Below, piece by piece: positions 25,310 to 34,880 of a DNA stretch of 64,000 bases. A model generated the notes under the pieces. It was not told where the DNA came from, did no database searches, and saw nothing but the letters and a program-made list of their open reading frames with translations. The first letter of the stretch is position 1. Every line of letters starts with the position of its first letter. Source of the DNA: Oligoflexia bacterium (lineage in GTDB: Bacteria; Bdellovibrionota; Bdellovibrionia; JABDDW01); the NCBI GenBank assembly GCA_034439615.1, contig JAWXAT010000035.1, forward strand, positions 1 through 64,000, read 5' to 3'. The position numbers and the translations under genes are program-made.

Positions 25310-26648
25310 TGTTCATGTAATTCCCGTTGTTGGGAATAGCTTGTAAAAGCCCGACAGTAGTTTCAAATTCCGCACTTCGACCTGATACAGCTTTTACTAC
25401 AAAGCGATATTTTCCAGGTTCAAGAACTTTGAAAAATTCTGAATTCCAAAAAGGAAATTTTCCTAATGAAATAGGCTGTGCTTTTAAATGGATAACCTCA
25501 ACGAGTCCAACCTGATTAGCTTCGTTAATCTTAAAACCCGCGCCTTGATGAACTGTTTGTAAGAAGGCTAAGAGTGCGACTTTGTTATCGCGGTAATAAC
25601 CATCAATGGTTGAGTATTGTGGCCATTTCTCGCCAGAGAGTTCTACCGTGAAGTGAAGATCGTTGTACCAATAGGTGGTGTAATCTTGCATCCCGCCATT
25701 AACTTCATACCAATCATAACCATTGGTGATTCCATTTTGAAATTCAGTAGAATTTGCCATGTAGGGAACGCGGCTTGCGTAGTCGAGGCTGATTTTGCGG
25801 GCAAGACTATCTTGTGGGTGACGAACATGTGCGGTATCCCAAACATAGTTCACCACTTCGGCGCCAGTGTGAAAGTTTGCAGACATCGAAAAGTGATGAG
25901 CTACTTCAAATTTCATCATGGCTTGTGTTTCGGGTTCGCGGCCTTCAGCGATGTTGGTATTGCTGAGTACTGAGAAGTCAGGAAAGTTTCTATTTAAATC
26001 AAGACCTCGTCCGTTGTAACGAGTGCGCGCTTCAGAACCATCGGGGTTCATGCTGGGCATGATATAAACCTCAGTATTATTGATGAGGGTTGTGATTTCT
26101 TGATTTACTCCGTAGCCTTTTCCTAAATCATCAATGAGTCTCATCATGAGTTCTCGACCCGTGATTTCATCGCCATGCATGCTTGAAACAAATTTTACTT
26201 CTGGTTCTATTTCATCACTTTGAACATTGTCTGAAATTTTCACCATCCAAAGATCGCGGCCTCTGTGACTTTTGCCCAATGAAGTCAGTGTCATGATACT
26301 CGGATATTTTGCTTGGAGATCTTGTAAGCCCTTTGTGATTTGTGCATAAGTCGGATAATCAGCCATCGGGTCAAGTGGGTCCATGGGAATTTCTAAGCGC
26401 TTGTATGAAATCTTTTTTGCATCGAGCATCTTTTCAAAACCTGTAGGGCCATAAAGTTCATAGCCTTTAGAGCTGACGTGATCGATAACTAAACTTTTGC
26501 TATTTTTAAATTCACCAAGAAACTGTTTATCTGGATCTTGAACAAAGACACCACTTTGTACGAATACTTCATATTCTTTATTTGCTGTACTAAAAGCTGT
26601 TATCGCAACAGTGAGTATCGTGAGTAATGCAACGAGTCCGTGTTTCAT
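25284..26648 (-). CDS. M14-family zinc carboxypeptidase, secreted
   Basis: Metallocarboxypeptidases remove C-terminal residues. After a signal peptide the M14 domain shows the zinc motif VSSMHGDEITGRELMMRL (H-x2-E), Asn/Arg substrate residues in YNGRGLDLNRNFPD, the third zinc ligand in ANFHTGAEVVNYVWDT and the catalytic glutamate in FTVELSGEKWP. A C-terminal ~90-residue beta domain resembles the transthyretin-like extension of the CPN/CPE subfamily. The frame opens at 26660, but GGGGGA six bases before the ATG at 26648 favours MKHGLVALL. Probably a periplasmic or secreted peptidase for scavenging peptides or trimming proteins. Confidence 0.9.
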   Translation of the reverse strand: MKHGLVALLTILTVAITAFSTANKEYEVFVQSGVFVQDPDKQFLGEFKNSKSLVIDHVSSKGYELYGPTGFEKMLDAKKISYKRLEIPMDPLDPMADYPTYAQITKGLQDLQAKYPSIMTLTSLGKSHRGRDLWMVKISDNVQSDEIEPEVKFVSSMHGDEITGRELMMRLIDDLGKGYGVNQEITTLINNTEVYIMPSMNPDGSEARTRYNGRGLDLNRNFPDFSVLSNTNIAEGREPETQAMMKFEVAHHFSMSANFHTGAEVVNYVWDTAHVRHPQDSLARKISLDYASRVPYMANSTEFQNGITNGYDWYEVNGGMQDYTTYWYNDLHFTVELSGEKWPQYSTIDGYYRDNKVALLAFLQTVHQGAGFKINEANQVGLVEVIHLKAQPISLGKFPFWNSEFFKVLEPGKYRFVVKAVSGRSAEFETTVGLLQAIPNNGNYMNISLGNIVP

Positions 26649-26986
26649 TATATCCCCCATAAATGCATCACATAGTAAGTCGCCCCGTGCGACTGTGCCT
26701 GATGTGTGTTGTGAAAATTGTATGGCTAGATTGGTTTTTGAAGCAAATGATTAATGTTTGGGATGTGTGTGTAATGAGCTTTCGAAGATTAGGGGCATGG
26801 GTGGTTTCGTGGTGCGTAATGATTGTTTGATGAATATTTTGTGGCGGCTGGTTGAGGGGTGAGTGCCGCAGGAAAAATAAAAACAACCTGCAGAGAAAAC
26901 TTGTCATTAAAATAAATTATGGGAAAACCTGGCATCAAAATTAAGTGCAATTTACAGATTATTTAATTTGACGATGTTTTTGTGAA
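26649..26986. other. 338-base gene-free stretch with a hairpin and a cytosine-poor tract
   Basis: The carboxypeptidase leader contains a perfect 6-bp hairpin AGTCGC/GCGACT with a 5-base loop (26678-26694). From 26701 to 26865 the plus strand has only nine cytosines in 165 bases and is rich in TGTG, GGTGG and TTTG. A weak GCAGG/CCTGC pair follows (26868-26891), then ordinary AT-rich sequence. The minus-strand frame that crosses it is a His/Thr-rich composition artefact. No promoter or RNA family is recognised. Confidence 0.4.
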
Positions 26987-28072
26987 GTGGTCGATTCAAC
27001 AATTAAGAATTTAATCTTGTATTATGAGCAAAAGGGTGTCACTGCTCAAAACATTAGTTTCTTAACTTCGGCTTTTTTTATTACTGTTACATCGTCATTT
27101 TACTTAGGAAATGAAATTCCGCCAAATAGACGCTATATTCTTGATTTTATCACAAGACATCTTGATCTGATTCTGCAGGCAGATCCCAATGGAGTTGGTA
27201 CAAGAAATACGGTTCTAGTTTTGTGTGCTATGACTATGCCTCATCTTTACGAAAAAGTTGTGAATACGATTCTTGCTCAGGCTCAAACATCTCGCACTGA
27301 AACTGATATCAAAATTTTACCAGATCATATTCGAAATTTAGCATGGTCCCCCCTAGCTCGAAAAATTAACTATATGCCTGAATCTCTTTTCTTGCGTGTT
27401 TTGGCTGTGACACCAAATGAAGTTCAGGCGCTTTCAGCATTTGCACAATATGTAAGTAGGGCTGGTTATAGTTTAGAAACCACTCGTAGTTTCTACAGTC
27501 GAATAGAAAAACATCCTGATTTAGGTTCATCTGAAATTTGTGGTCTTATGAACGCATACGCAAAGTCAAATCTACCTATTCAAGAAAGAAAAATGGCGAT
27601 TCAAAGACTTCAAAAAAATCCAACAGGAGGCCATTTAATGCCTCCTTGTACTTTAATAGTCGGGCTGATAAAGCCGGATTTATTTTCAAACCTGATCGGC
27701 TTAGCTGATCAATACGTGTCCAACCAGAGTCATGAGCCCTATGTGCGTGGTGGCGCCATACTTGTATATGGTTTGTCTGACTTGCCGTTTGCTCAAAGAA
27801 AAGCAAAGATCGAGAGTGTATTAAGATCAAACCAATTTAGTAATGAATCTATGCAAGCTTTGATGCCTTACCTGATCGACGGATTCGGCATTACAAATAT
27901 TGAACAATATATGGAAATCCTACGTATCGTTGCGACATACCGCCAAATTGAGGATGAAAGTCAAATTGGATATGTGGTCAACTTTCTGAATACAACTAAA
28001 TCGTTGAGTGATGCACAAAAAGCAGAAATTCGAAGGCTCTTTCATCTTCCAAAAGAAGTAAGCATGAATTGA
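26987..28072 (+). CDS. Protein of unknown function, possibly helical-repeat
   Basis: A 361-residue protein without signal peptide or membrane segments, made mostly of predicted-looking helices (e.g. PHLYEKVVNTILAQAQ, SALQ-like AFAQYVSRAGYSLETT), reminiscent of HEAT/armadillo-type solenoids. No catalytic motif is visible. The GTG start lacks a convincing Shine-Dalgarno, and a TGA lies six codons upstream in frame, so the gene may be 5'-truncated or start further inside. It is convergent with the ABC exporter genes (three-base gap). I do not recognise it. Confidence 0.6.
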   Translation: MVDSTIKNLILYYEQKGVTAQNISFLTSAFFITVTSSFYLGNEIPPNRRYILDFITRHLDLILQADPNGVGTRNTVLVLCAMTMPHLYEKVVNTILAQAQTSRTETDIKILPDHIRNLAWSPLARKINYMPESLFLRVLAVTPNEVQALSAFAQYVSRAGYSLETTRSFYSRIEKHPDLGSSEICGLMNAYAKSNLPIQERKMAIQRLQKNPTGGHLMPPCTLIVGLIKPDLFSNLIGLADQYVSNQSHEPYVRGGAILVYGLSDLPFAQRKAKIESVLRSNQFSNESMQALMPYLIDGFGITNIEQYMEILRIVATYRQIEDESQIGYVVNFLNTTKSLSDAQKAEIRRLFHLPKEVSMN

Positions 28073-28075
28073 AAT

Positions 28076-29872
28076 TCAATGAGCGACTTGTTTACTCAGC
28101 TGCAAATTATAAAGCTTGTTGTAAATTCCACCAGACGCGAGTAGCTCATCATGACTTCCTTGTTCGGCGAGTTTTCCGCCATCAAGAACTAAAATACGAT
28201 CGCATTCCAAAATAGTTGAAAGCCTATGCGCAATTATAATGCTCGTTCGCCCTTTGGTAACTTCTTTTGTGGCTTGTTGAATGAGCATTTCACTTTGTGA
28301 ATCAATGTGAGCTGTGGCCTCATCTAAAATCAAGACATCGGGATTAAACGCTAACACGCGAGCAAAGCTGAGGAGTTGTTTTTCTCCTGTTGATAGATTT
28401 GCACCACGTTCTTGAATTTCTGCATCAAGCCCATGAGCGTGTTTACTTATGAGCTCTTCGCAGTTTGCTTTTATTGCAGCTTGTCTGACTCGTTCCCGTG
28501 AAATAAGTGGATCATTCAACGAAATATTTGAAGCGATGGTTCCTTTAAACACTAAGTAATCTTGTTGAACTACACCAATACGGCGTCTGAGTTCATGTTT
28601 ATGCACCGTACGCACATCTTGACCATCTAATAAAATACTTCCGCCACTATCAGTGTCGAGTTCATAAAATCCTTGTAGTAAACTCACGATAGTGCTTTTG
28701 CCACTTCCAGTTGCTCCTACGATGGCAATGCTTTGCCCAGGCTTTATTGAAAAATTAATTTCCTCAAGAACATTGCCCACATCACTTGTGTAGGCAAAGT
28801 GAACATTTTTAAATTCAATGTGCCCCATGACTTTTGCCGGCATGAGTTTACCATCAATGCGTTCTTGTTTTTCATCAAGTACAGTAAAGATTCTTTCTGC
28901 ACTGGCAAGGCTTGCTTGAAAGGTTTGGTATTTTTCTAAAATATTTCTTAACGGTGATAAAAAATCTTGTACGTGCATCAAAAATGCAATCAAAGACCCA
29001 ACAGCAATTGCTGATTGATCATTGAGCATTCCGCCATAATAAAGTGCAACTGTCACAGTTATAGCATTAAACCCGCTAAGCACGGGGTTTAGCCATGCCA
29101 GATACTTTAAGTTTTCTAATTGCACGTCTCGATAATCGGTATTGAGTTTTTTAAATCTATCGATGTGCCGATTTTCTTGAACGTAGAGTTGAATGACTTT
29201 CATTCCAGAAATATTTTCTGCGACAAAAGAATTAATCATGGCTAGACGTTTTTTAAGGCGACGTAAAGTGTCTCGCGCTTTTTGACTCAGCCAAATTGAA
29301 ACCCAAAGCATCACAGGAGAAATTGCCAAAACAACCAACGTGAGTTTCACACTGATAAAAGCCATGGCACCAACGATAGCTATAAGGCTGATTGAATCTG
29401 TAAATACGCTCACTAGACCCGCAGTAAAAAGATCAGCAAGTGAACTAAAATCATTTGTTACGCGAGTCACAAGTCTACCCACCGGGGTACGATCAAAAAA
29501 TCTGATGGGTAGTTTTTGAATATGTGAGTAAACGTTTGAGCGCAGATCATATATGACTTTAAGACCTAAAACTTGAAAGAAATAAGTTTCTGCAATAACC
29601 ATCAAAAGTCTTAAGACTTCTAAAGAAAAATATACGGCACAAATTTTCCAGAGAAGTTCTAAATTTTTGGGCAAGATTACATTATCGACGGCATAACCAA
29701 CAAGATTTGGTAATATACGGCCAACGATAGTGTGAACAATCACAAGGCCCGTTACAAAAAGAAGGTGCCATTTATACTCAGCAATGTAAGGCCAAATACG
29801 TACGACTAAATCTTTGTAGCGTGTACGTGCAGAAAGTACGTCTTCTTGCATGCCGCTATTTTGTTCGCTCAT
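28076..29872 (-). CDS. ABC exporter half-transporter, MdlB-like
   Basis: A 598-residue fusion of a six-helix exporter domain (~30-320) and an ATPase (~350-590). Walker A is GATGSGKST. The signature is the unusual LSTGEKQLLSFAR, and Walker B LILDEATAHID keeps the catalytic glutamate. This combination matches MdlB, the partner of MdlA in heterodimeric exporters. It overlaps the upstream half-transporter by four bases (ATGA), which supports assembly as a pair. The substrate is unknown; drugs, lipids or peptides are usual. Confidence 0.88.
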   Translation of the reverse strand: MSEQNSGMQEDVLSARTRYKDLVVRIWPYIAEYKWHLLFVTGLVIVHTIVGRILPNLVGYAVDNVILPKNLELLWKICAVYFSLEVLRLLMVIAETYFFQVLGLKVIYDLRSNVYSHIQKLPIRFFDRTPVGRLVTRVTNDFSSLADLFTAGLVSVFTDSISLIAIVGAMAFISVKLTLVVLAISPVMLWVSIWLSQKARDTLRRLKKRLAMINSFVAENISGMKVIQLYVQENRHIDRFKKLNTDYRDVQLENLKYLAWLNPVLSGFNAITVTVALYYGGMLNDQSAIAVGSLIAFLMHVQDFLSPLRNILEKYQTFQASLASAERIFTVLDEKQERIDGKLMPAKVMGHIEFKNVHFAYTSDVGNVLEEINFSIKPGQSIAIVGATGSGKSTIVSLLQGFYELDTDSGGSILLDGQDVRTVHKHELRRRIGVVQQDYLVFKGTIASNISLNDPLISRERVRQAAIKANCEELISKHAHGLDAEIQERGANLSTGEKQLLSFARVLAFNPDVLILDEATAHIDSQSEMLIQQATKEVTKGRTSIIIAHRLSTILECDRILVLDGGKLAEQGSHDELLASGGIYNKLYNLQLSKQVAH

Positions 29873-31632
29873 GTGTACCCCTGAAGTTGAAGGAGTTCAC
29901 GATATGTACTACTTGTAGTGCGCAGTTCTTCTGGTGTGCCAAAACCTTCAATGGCTCCATCTTTTAAAACCATAATGCGATTACAAAGTGAGAGTGTGCT
30001 CAGGCGATGACTAATAATAATTGTTGTGTGTTTTTGCGTTTCTTCTTTAAGACGACGCAAAATCAGGGTTTCAGTTTCGGCGTCAACAGCAGAAAGTGAA
30101 TCATCAAAAATAATGACCGGGCTTTTACGTAAAAGTGCTCGGGTAATGGTCATGCGTTGTTTTTGCCCACCCGATAAATTTACACCCCTTTCACCAAGCA
30201 TTGTGTCGTAACGCTGAGGAAGGGCTTCGATTTCATCTTCAAGTTTTGCAATTTGAGCAACACGTGTGAGGTGATCAACCGATGCAGTGGCTTCCATTCC
30301 AAATGACATATTTTCTGTGATACTTGCGCTAAATAAAAATGTGTCTTGTGGAACCAGAGAAATATGTCGTCTCAAAGTTTGAAGTGAAATGTCATTGATA
30401 TCGATTGAGTTAATAAAAATTTTTCCGCGCTCAACGGCATAGAGATGGCATAGAAGTTGTGCTATTGTTGTTTTTCCAGAACCCACGGGGCCGACAATTC
30501 CTAATGTGTCCCCTGGGTAAATATTCAAAGAAATATCTTTAAGTGCTAATCGAGTTGAGTAGGGGTAACTAAAATTTAAATTTTTAATTTCAATGAGACC
30601 ATTTAATTGAGGCTCAACAACTTGATCGATTTTAACAGTCGGCATTGAATTGTTAAGTTTATGCGCGTGTAGTTGAACATCAGGTGCTGTATTTAAAAAC
30701 TCATCGATGCGCTCAAGACTAGCGCGTGCTTGTGAGATAAGTGAAAACCCCCAACCTACAGCCGTCATTGGCCAAACCATTTTTATGATGTAACGTTGGA
30801 ATGCGACAAACCCACCAATGGTGAGAACACCGCCGAGAACATCTTTTGAACCAAGATAAAGTAAAACAACAACACCAACTGATACGCAAAATTCCATCAC
30901 GGGGTGCATAAAGCTCTCAGCCCAAGCGACCGTCTGGCTATGATCTTGCCACTTGCAACTTGCGGTATTAAATACCTTCACCTGATTTTCTTCTTGAACA
31001 TAACTTTTAATGATACGAATTCCGGTTATACCTTCTTGCGTGATGCCTGATAATTCACTGAATCTTTCTTGAACTTCGAGAAATCGTCGGTGAATCACGT
31101 TTCCTAACCAATGAATAAAAAATGGAAGAATCGGCAAGAGCGCTAAAGTTTTAAAAGTCAGTGGAATCGATAGCGCCATCATGATTGGTGGTATAGTTAA
31201 AAAATAAAGAAATGCATCGGTGAGTACCAAAAGCCCCGGACCCATTCCCATGCGAATAGTTTCAACATCATTGGTGACTAAACTCATGAGTTCACCAATT
31301 GGATTTTTAGAATAAAATGTTGGCCCTAATTCTGTGAGTTTTTTAAATACCCGCTCACGCAAATCTTTTGCGAGGTTTTGATGAAATTTTCCAAATTGCA
31401 TGCGCCAATGAAATCTCACAATGGCCAAAGCAAAAGTAATTATGGCAAAAAGTGCTGCGGTTTTTCCCAATTCATTAAGAGGTGCTTTATTTGTGATTTG
31501 ATCAACTCCACGCATGATGATCAGCGGAGGTAGCACATCAAGGATATTGGTAAGGACGAGAAAACCTATACCGATCCAAAAATAGCGGCCATAAAGTGCC
31601 ATATAAAAACGTAAGTATCTGTAATATTGCAT
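29869..31632 (-). CDS. ABC exporter half-transporter, MdlA-like with degenerate Walker B
   Basis: A 587-residue exporter half: six membrane helices (~10-310) and an ATPase with Walker A GPVGSGKTT, canonical signature LSGGQKQRMTITR, but Walker B VIIFDDSLSAVD with Asp instead of the catalytic Glu. In heterodimeric exporters (MdlA, LmrC, TM287 type) one partner has exactly this degenerate Walker B. It is encoded upstream of, and translationally coupled to, the partner that keeps the glutamate. Confidence 0.88.
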   Translation of the reverse strand: MQYYRYLRFYMALYGRYFWIGIGFLVLTNILDVLPPLIIMRGVDQITNKAPLNELGKTAALFAIITFALAIVRFHWRMQFGKFHQNLAKDLRERVFKKLTELGPTFYSKNPIGELMSLVTNDVETIRMGMGPGLLVLTDAFLYFLTIPPIMMALSIPLTFKTLALLPILPFFIHWLGNVIHRRFLEVQERFSELSGITQEGITGIRIIKSYVQEENQVKVFNTASCKWQDHSQTVAWAESFMHPVMEFCVSVGVVVLLYLGSKDVLGGVLTIGGFVAFQRYIIKMVWPMTAVGWGFSLISQARASLERIDEFLNTAPDVQLHAHKLNNSMPTVKIDQVVEPQLNGLIEIKNLNFSYPYSTRLALKDISLNIYPGDTLGIVGPVGSGKTTIAQLLCHLYAVERGKIFINSIDINDISLQTLRRHISLVPQDTFLFSASITENMSFGMEATASVDHLTRVAQIAKLEDEIEALPQRYDTMLGERGVNLSGGQKQRMTITRALLRKSPVIIFDDSLSAVDAETETLILRRLKEETQKHTTIIISHRLSTLSLCNRIMVLKDGAIEGFGTPEELRTTSSTYRELLQLQGYT

Positions 31633-31641
31633 AGATGTGAA

Positions 31642-31965
31642 TTAAGTCTCTTTGTCTGGTCCTAAAATTTGTTCTAAAACTTTGCGATCTTCTGGAGATA
31701 TTACCGTACTTTTTAAAAGGCTGCGAGCCTTGGCGCGTTGTTCTTCGGGATCATGTTTTAATTGTTTGGTGCCTGTAGGTTGTTCATCTTGAGTTTTTTC
31801 TTGTTTACTCACTGCGACGACGAAAGCGGGGCTGGTGGCTGATTCTGATGAATCTTGGGTCTTTGATTTTTTTCTTTTAGTACTATGATGTGGTCCGTCG
31901 GAGAGTGGCTTTGCCTCGACGGCCTTTTGAGCGGGCGATTTAGATTTTTCTGCAATTTTGCTCAT
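31642..31965 (-). CDS. Small, probably disordered charged protein
   Basis: A 107-residue protein rich in Lys, Ser, Glu and Gln (KPLSDGPHHSTKRKKSKTQD) with no hydrophobic core until a short C-terminal helix (SPEDRKVLEQILGPDKET). It lies nine bases upstream of the MdlA-like gene on the same strand, so it may be first in that operon. No family recognised. The sequence complexity and spacing support a real gene, but only moderately. Confidence 0.5.
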   Translation of the reverse strand: MSKIAEKSKSPAQKAVEAKPLSDGPHHSTKRKKSKTQDSSESATSPAFVVAVSKQEKTQDEQPTGTKQLKHDPEEQRAKARSLLKSTVISPEDRKVLEQILGPDKET

Positions 31966-32177
31966 ACATTATTCCTCGGCTTATTCTCAATTATGAAGGG
32001 GCACTAAACATCAGTACAAGACCGGTTTAAGAGTTAAAAATAACTCCCAGCGTTACTAAGATTTCAGTGGTCTAGAAAGATAGGTCTATGTCAAAGTAAG
32101 TCGATACATCATATTTCGAAAACACTAAGCGTGTAGGGTATATAAGTAATGCACGGCAATTCAAAAAGGTAAGACAA

Positions 32178-32711
32178 GTGCCAGTACAGAATACGACAAA
32201 TAATATTCAAATTGAAGTGAACCCAAATGACATGGATCAAATGTTAAATACAGGGGTTCTCACGACTAAGGCCCAGCAGTTTATTAGTTGGGGAAGAAAA
32301 AACGCACTTTGGCCACTCCCTTTTGGTACTGCCTGTTGCGGAATCGAATTCATGTCAGTTGTTGGACCTCGCTATGACGTTGCTCGTTTTGGTGCAGAGG
32401 TTGTTAGGTTTTCTCCTCGCCAAAGTGATCTGCTTATTGTCGCAGGAACCATTACTGAAAAAATGGCACCTGTACTTAAACTTATCTACGATCAAATGCT
32501 CGACCCTAAATGGGTTTTGAGTATGGGAGCTTGTGCTTCGAGTGGCGGTTTTTATCGTGCATACCATGTTCTTCAGGGAGCAGATAAAATTATTCCAGTT
32601 GATGTTTATGTCCCCGGGTGTCCACCGACTCCTGAAGCTGTTATAGATGGCATTATGAAAATTCAAGAACTCATTGGCTCAGGTAAAAAACGTTCCTACG
32701 CAAGATCATAA
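32178..32711 (+). CDS. nuoB: NADH-quinone oxidoreductase subunit B (NuoB)
   Basis: NuoB carries cluster N2, the last Fe-S centre before quinone in complex I. The four ligand cysteines are in place: TACCGIEF (tandem), [10 protein letters not shown] and [10 protein letters not shown]. 177 residues is normal. A GTG start follows AAAAGGT. It opens an eleven-gene operon with overlapping or near-contiguous frames to 41400. The 212-base leader holds a hairpin GAGTTA-AAAA-TAACTC (32031-32046) and a TATATAAG -10-like box near 32139-32146 without a good -35. Confidence 0.96.
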   Translation: MPVQNTTNNIQIEVNPNDMDQMLNTGVLTTKAQQFISWGRKNALWPLPFGTACCGIEFMSVVGPRYDVARFGAEVVRFSPRQSDLLIVAGTITEKMAPVLKLIYDQMLDPKWVLSMGACASSGGFYRAYHVLQGADKIIPVDVYVPGCPPTPEAVIDGIMKIQELIGSGKKRSYARS

Positions 32712-32724
32712 GTAAAGGGTAGAA

Positions 32725-34404
32725 ATGAAAGAGATTTTAAAAAGAATCCAAGAAGATCTATCGCGAAATTTTCAACAGGAATTGAAATTTTCAGAATCCT
32801 TTGGCGATTTTGTAATCAACTTTCCCAAAGAAAAAGTTGTACCCTTGATGAAGTATCTTAAAGAGCGCCATAAATTTGATTTTATGCTCGATCTCTGCGG
32901 CGTTGATTACCCCAATAGAACAAAACGATTTGATGTGGTTTATCACCTCTATGCTCCGTCTACAAAAGCCCGTGTGCGCCTAAAGACTGAAGTTGGTGAA
33001 AATGAAACCATTGATTCTATTTGCACTGTTTGGAAGGGCGCAAATTGGTTTGAGCGTGAAGCTTACGACATGTTTGGTTTGATATTTAAAAATCATCCCA
33101 ATTTAAGAAAACTTCTCACCCATCAAAATTTCGTTGGTCATCCGTTAAGAAAAGATTACGACGCCAATCATCAGCAATCGACAAATTCAGTTGAACCTAT
33201 TTGGTTTAACCCGGATCCAGAATATAAATTTGATCCTGAAAAACCGTTGGTGCCGATTAATATTGGCCCAAGTCATCCGGCAACACACGGCACACTTAGA
33301 ATTATGGCAGAGCTCGACGGAGAAACTGTCACTCGCTGTAACGTGGAAATTGGTTATCTTCACCGCTGTTTTGAAAAAATGGCTGAGACACATCTGTATA
33401 ACCAAATTATTCCATACACAGATCGTTTGAATTACTGCTCAGCTCCTATGAACAATGTTGGTTTTTGTAAAACAGTTGAGCGTATGCTTGATGTTGAGCT
33501 TCCACCAAAAGCAATTGCCATGAGAGTAGTACTCTCTGAACTTTCCCGTGTGATTGATCATCTGGTTTGCATTGGTACCAACGCTGTTGATTTGGGTGCA
33601 CTCACTGTTTTTTGGTATATCTTTGAACAGCGCGAACGGGTTTACACTTTGTTTGAAAAACTTTGTGGTGCGCGCCTCACAGTAGCACTCACACGTATTG
33701 GCGGGATGGCTTATGATAATCCTCCTGGCTGGGAAAAAGAATGTCTTGAGACCGTAGCTGGAATCAAAAAAGCTGTTGAAGAATTAGACAATCTTCTCAC
33801 AGAAAATAAAATTTTTATTGGCCGTACACAAGGTGTTGGGAAAATCTCAGCTGAAGACGCCATCGCATACGGCTACACAGGCCCCTGCTTACGCGCAAGT
33901 GGTGTTAATTTAGATTTAAGAAAAGCTGAACCTTATTACGGTTATGATCAACTTGATTTTGATGTTCCCATCGGAACAAACGGCGACACCTATGATCGCT
34001 ATCTTGTTCGTATGGAAGAAATGCGCCAATCACTTAAAATCGTCGAGCAAGTTTGTAAAAACATGCCCGCAGGTGATTACACAATTCGCGATAAAAATAT
34101 TGTATTGCCTGACAAAAAAGATGTTTGGGGAAATATCGAAGGTCTGATGAATCACTTCATGCTTGTCATTAAGGGTGTGAGACCTCCGGTTGGTGAAATT
34201 TATGATTACACCGAAGCCGCAAATGGTGAGTTGGGTTTTTATCTCATCAGCGATGGTGGCCCCAAACCGTATCGCTTAAAAGTGCGACCGCCGTGTTTTC
34301 CGATTTATCAATCTTTCCCCGCGATGATGAAGGGCTCCTATGTGGCCGACGTTGTTGCGGCTCTGGGAAGTCTTAATATTGTAGCTGGAGAATTAGATCG
34401 ATGA
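32725..34404 (+). CDS. nuoCD: Fused NADH-quinone oxidoreductase subunits C and D (NuoCD)
   Basis: 559 residues combine NuoC (to about 155; WFEREAYDMFGLIF and HPLRKDYD) and NuoD (from ~178; INIGPSHPATHGTLR with the quinone-site His). Further NuoD blocks are IPYTDRLNYCSAPMNN, ELSRVIDHLVCIGTNAVDLG and the C-terminal LNIVAGELDR. The C-D fusion is known from many bacteria. Cys ligands of the hydrogenase ancestor are absent, as usual. The stop overlaps nuoE by four bases. Confidence 0.96.
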   Translation: MKEILKRIQEDLSRNFQQELKFSESFGDFVINFPKEKVVPLMKYLKERHKFDFMLDLCGVDYPNRTKRFDVVYHLYAPSTKARVRLKTEVGENETIDSICTVWKGANWFEREAYDMFGLIFKNHPNLRKLLTHQNFVGHPLRKDYDANHQQSTNSVEPIWFNPDPEYKFDPEKPLVPINIGPSHPATHGTLRIMAELDGETVTRCNVEIGYLHRCFEKMAETHLYNQIIPYTDRLNYCSAPMNNVGFCKTVERMLDVELPPKAIAMRVVLSELSRVIDHLVCIGTNAVDLGALTVFWYIFEQRERVYTLFEKLCGARLTVALTRIGGMAYDNPPGWEKECLETVAGIKKAVEELDNLLTENKIFIGRTQGVGKISAEDAIAYGYTGPCLRASGVNLDLRKAEPYYGYDQLDFDVPIGTNGDTYDRYLVRMEEMRQSLKIVEQVCKNMPAGDYTIRDKNIVLPDKKDVWGNIEGLMNHFMLVIKGVRPPVGEIYDYTEAANGELGFYLISDGGPKPYRLKVRPPCFPIYQSFPAMMKGSYVADVVAALGSLNIVAGELDR

Positions 34405-34880
34405 CACAAAAGTCAGAGTTACCTTTAAAAAGTAAAACTTATATTCAAAAAGAATTAAAGCGTTACGAAGTGCGTGAGTCAGCATTAATACCTGCACTTT
34501 TTGAAGCGCAAAAAGTATTTGGGCATATCACACCTGAGGTCATCGATATTTTGGCTATGGAAATGGACATCCCTCAAGCACGGATTTCTGAAGTGGCAAA
34601 TTTCTACACGATGTTTAATAAAAAACCTGTGGGCAAATTTCATATTCAAGTTTGTACAAACATCAGTTGTGCCATGGTCGGTGCTCGAGAAACAATGGAT
34701 TATATTTGTGAAAAAACAGGCAGTAAGCCTGAAGAAATTAGTAATGATGGGCGATTCACCGTTTCAGCAGTTGAATGTTTGGGTTCATGCGGAACAGCTC
34801 CTATGGCACAAATCAATGATGAGTATCATGAGAATTTAACTCATGAAAAAATCGATAAATTATTGGAGAAGCTTAAATAA
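34401..34880 (+). CDS. nuoE: NADH-quinone oxidoreductase subunit E (NuoE)
   Basis: A 159-residue thioredoxin-like 2Fe-2S subunit. The N1a cysteines are seen in CTNISCAMVGA and AVECLGSCGTAPMAQIN, and the N-terminal helical block ESALIPALFEAQKVFGHI is typical. It forms part of the NADH-oxidising module with NuoF and NuoG. Overlaps: four bases with nuoCD, one base with nuoF (TAATG). Confidence 0.95.
   Translation: MTQKSELPLKSKTYIQKELKRYEVRESALIPALFEAQKVFGHITPEVIDILAMEMDIPQARISEVANFYTMFNKKPVGKFHIQVCTNISCAMVGARETMDYICEKTGSKPEEISNDGRFTVSAVECLGSCGTAPMAQINDEYHENLTHEKIDKLLEKLK

Noticed and set aside
26668-26907. 79-residue minus-strand frame rich in His, Thr and Ile
   Set aside because: It is what any reading of the C-poor plus strand produces; no ribosome site and no domain-like pattern.
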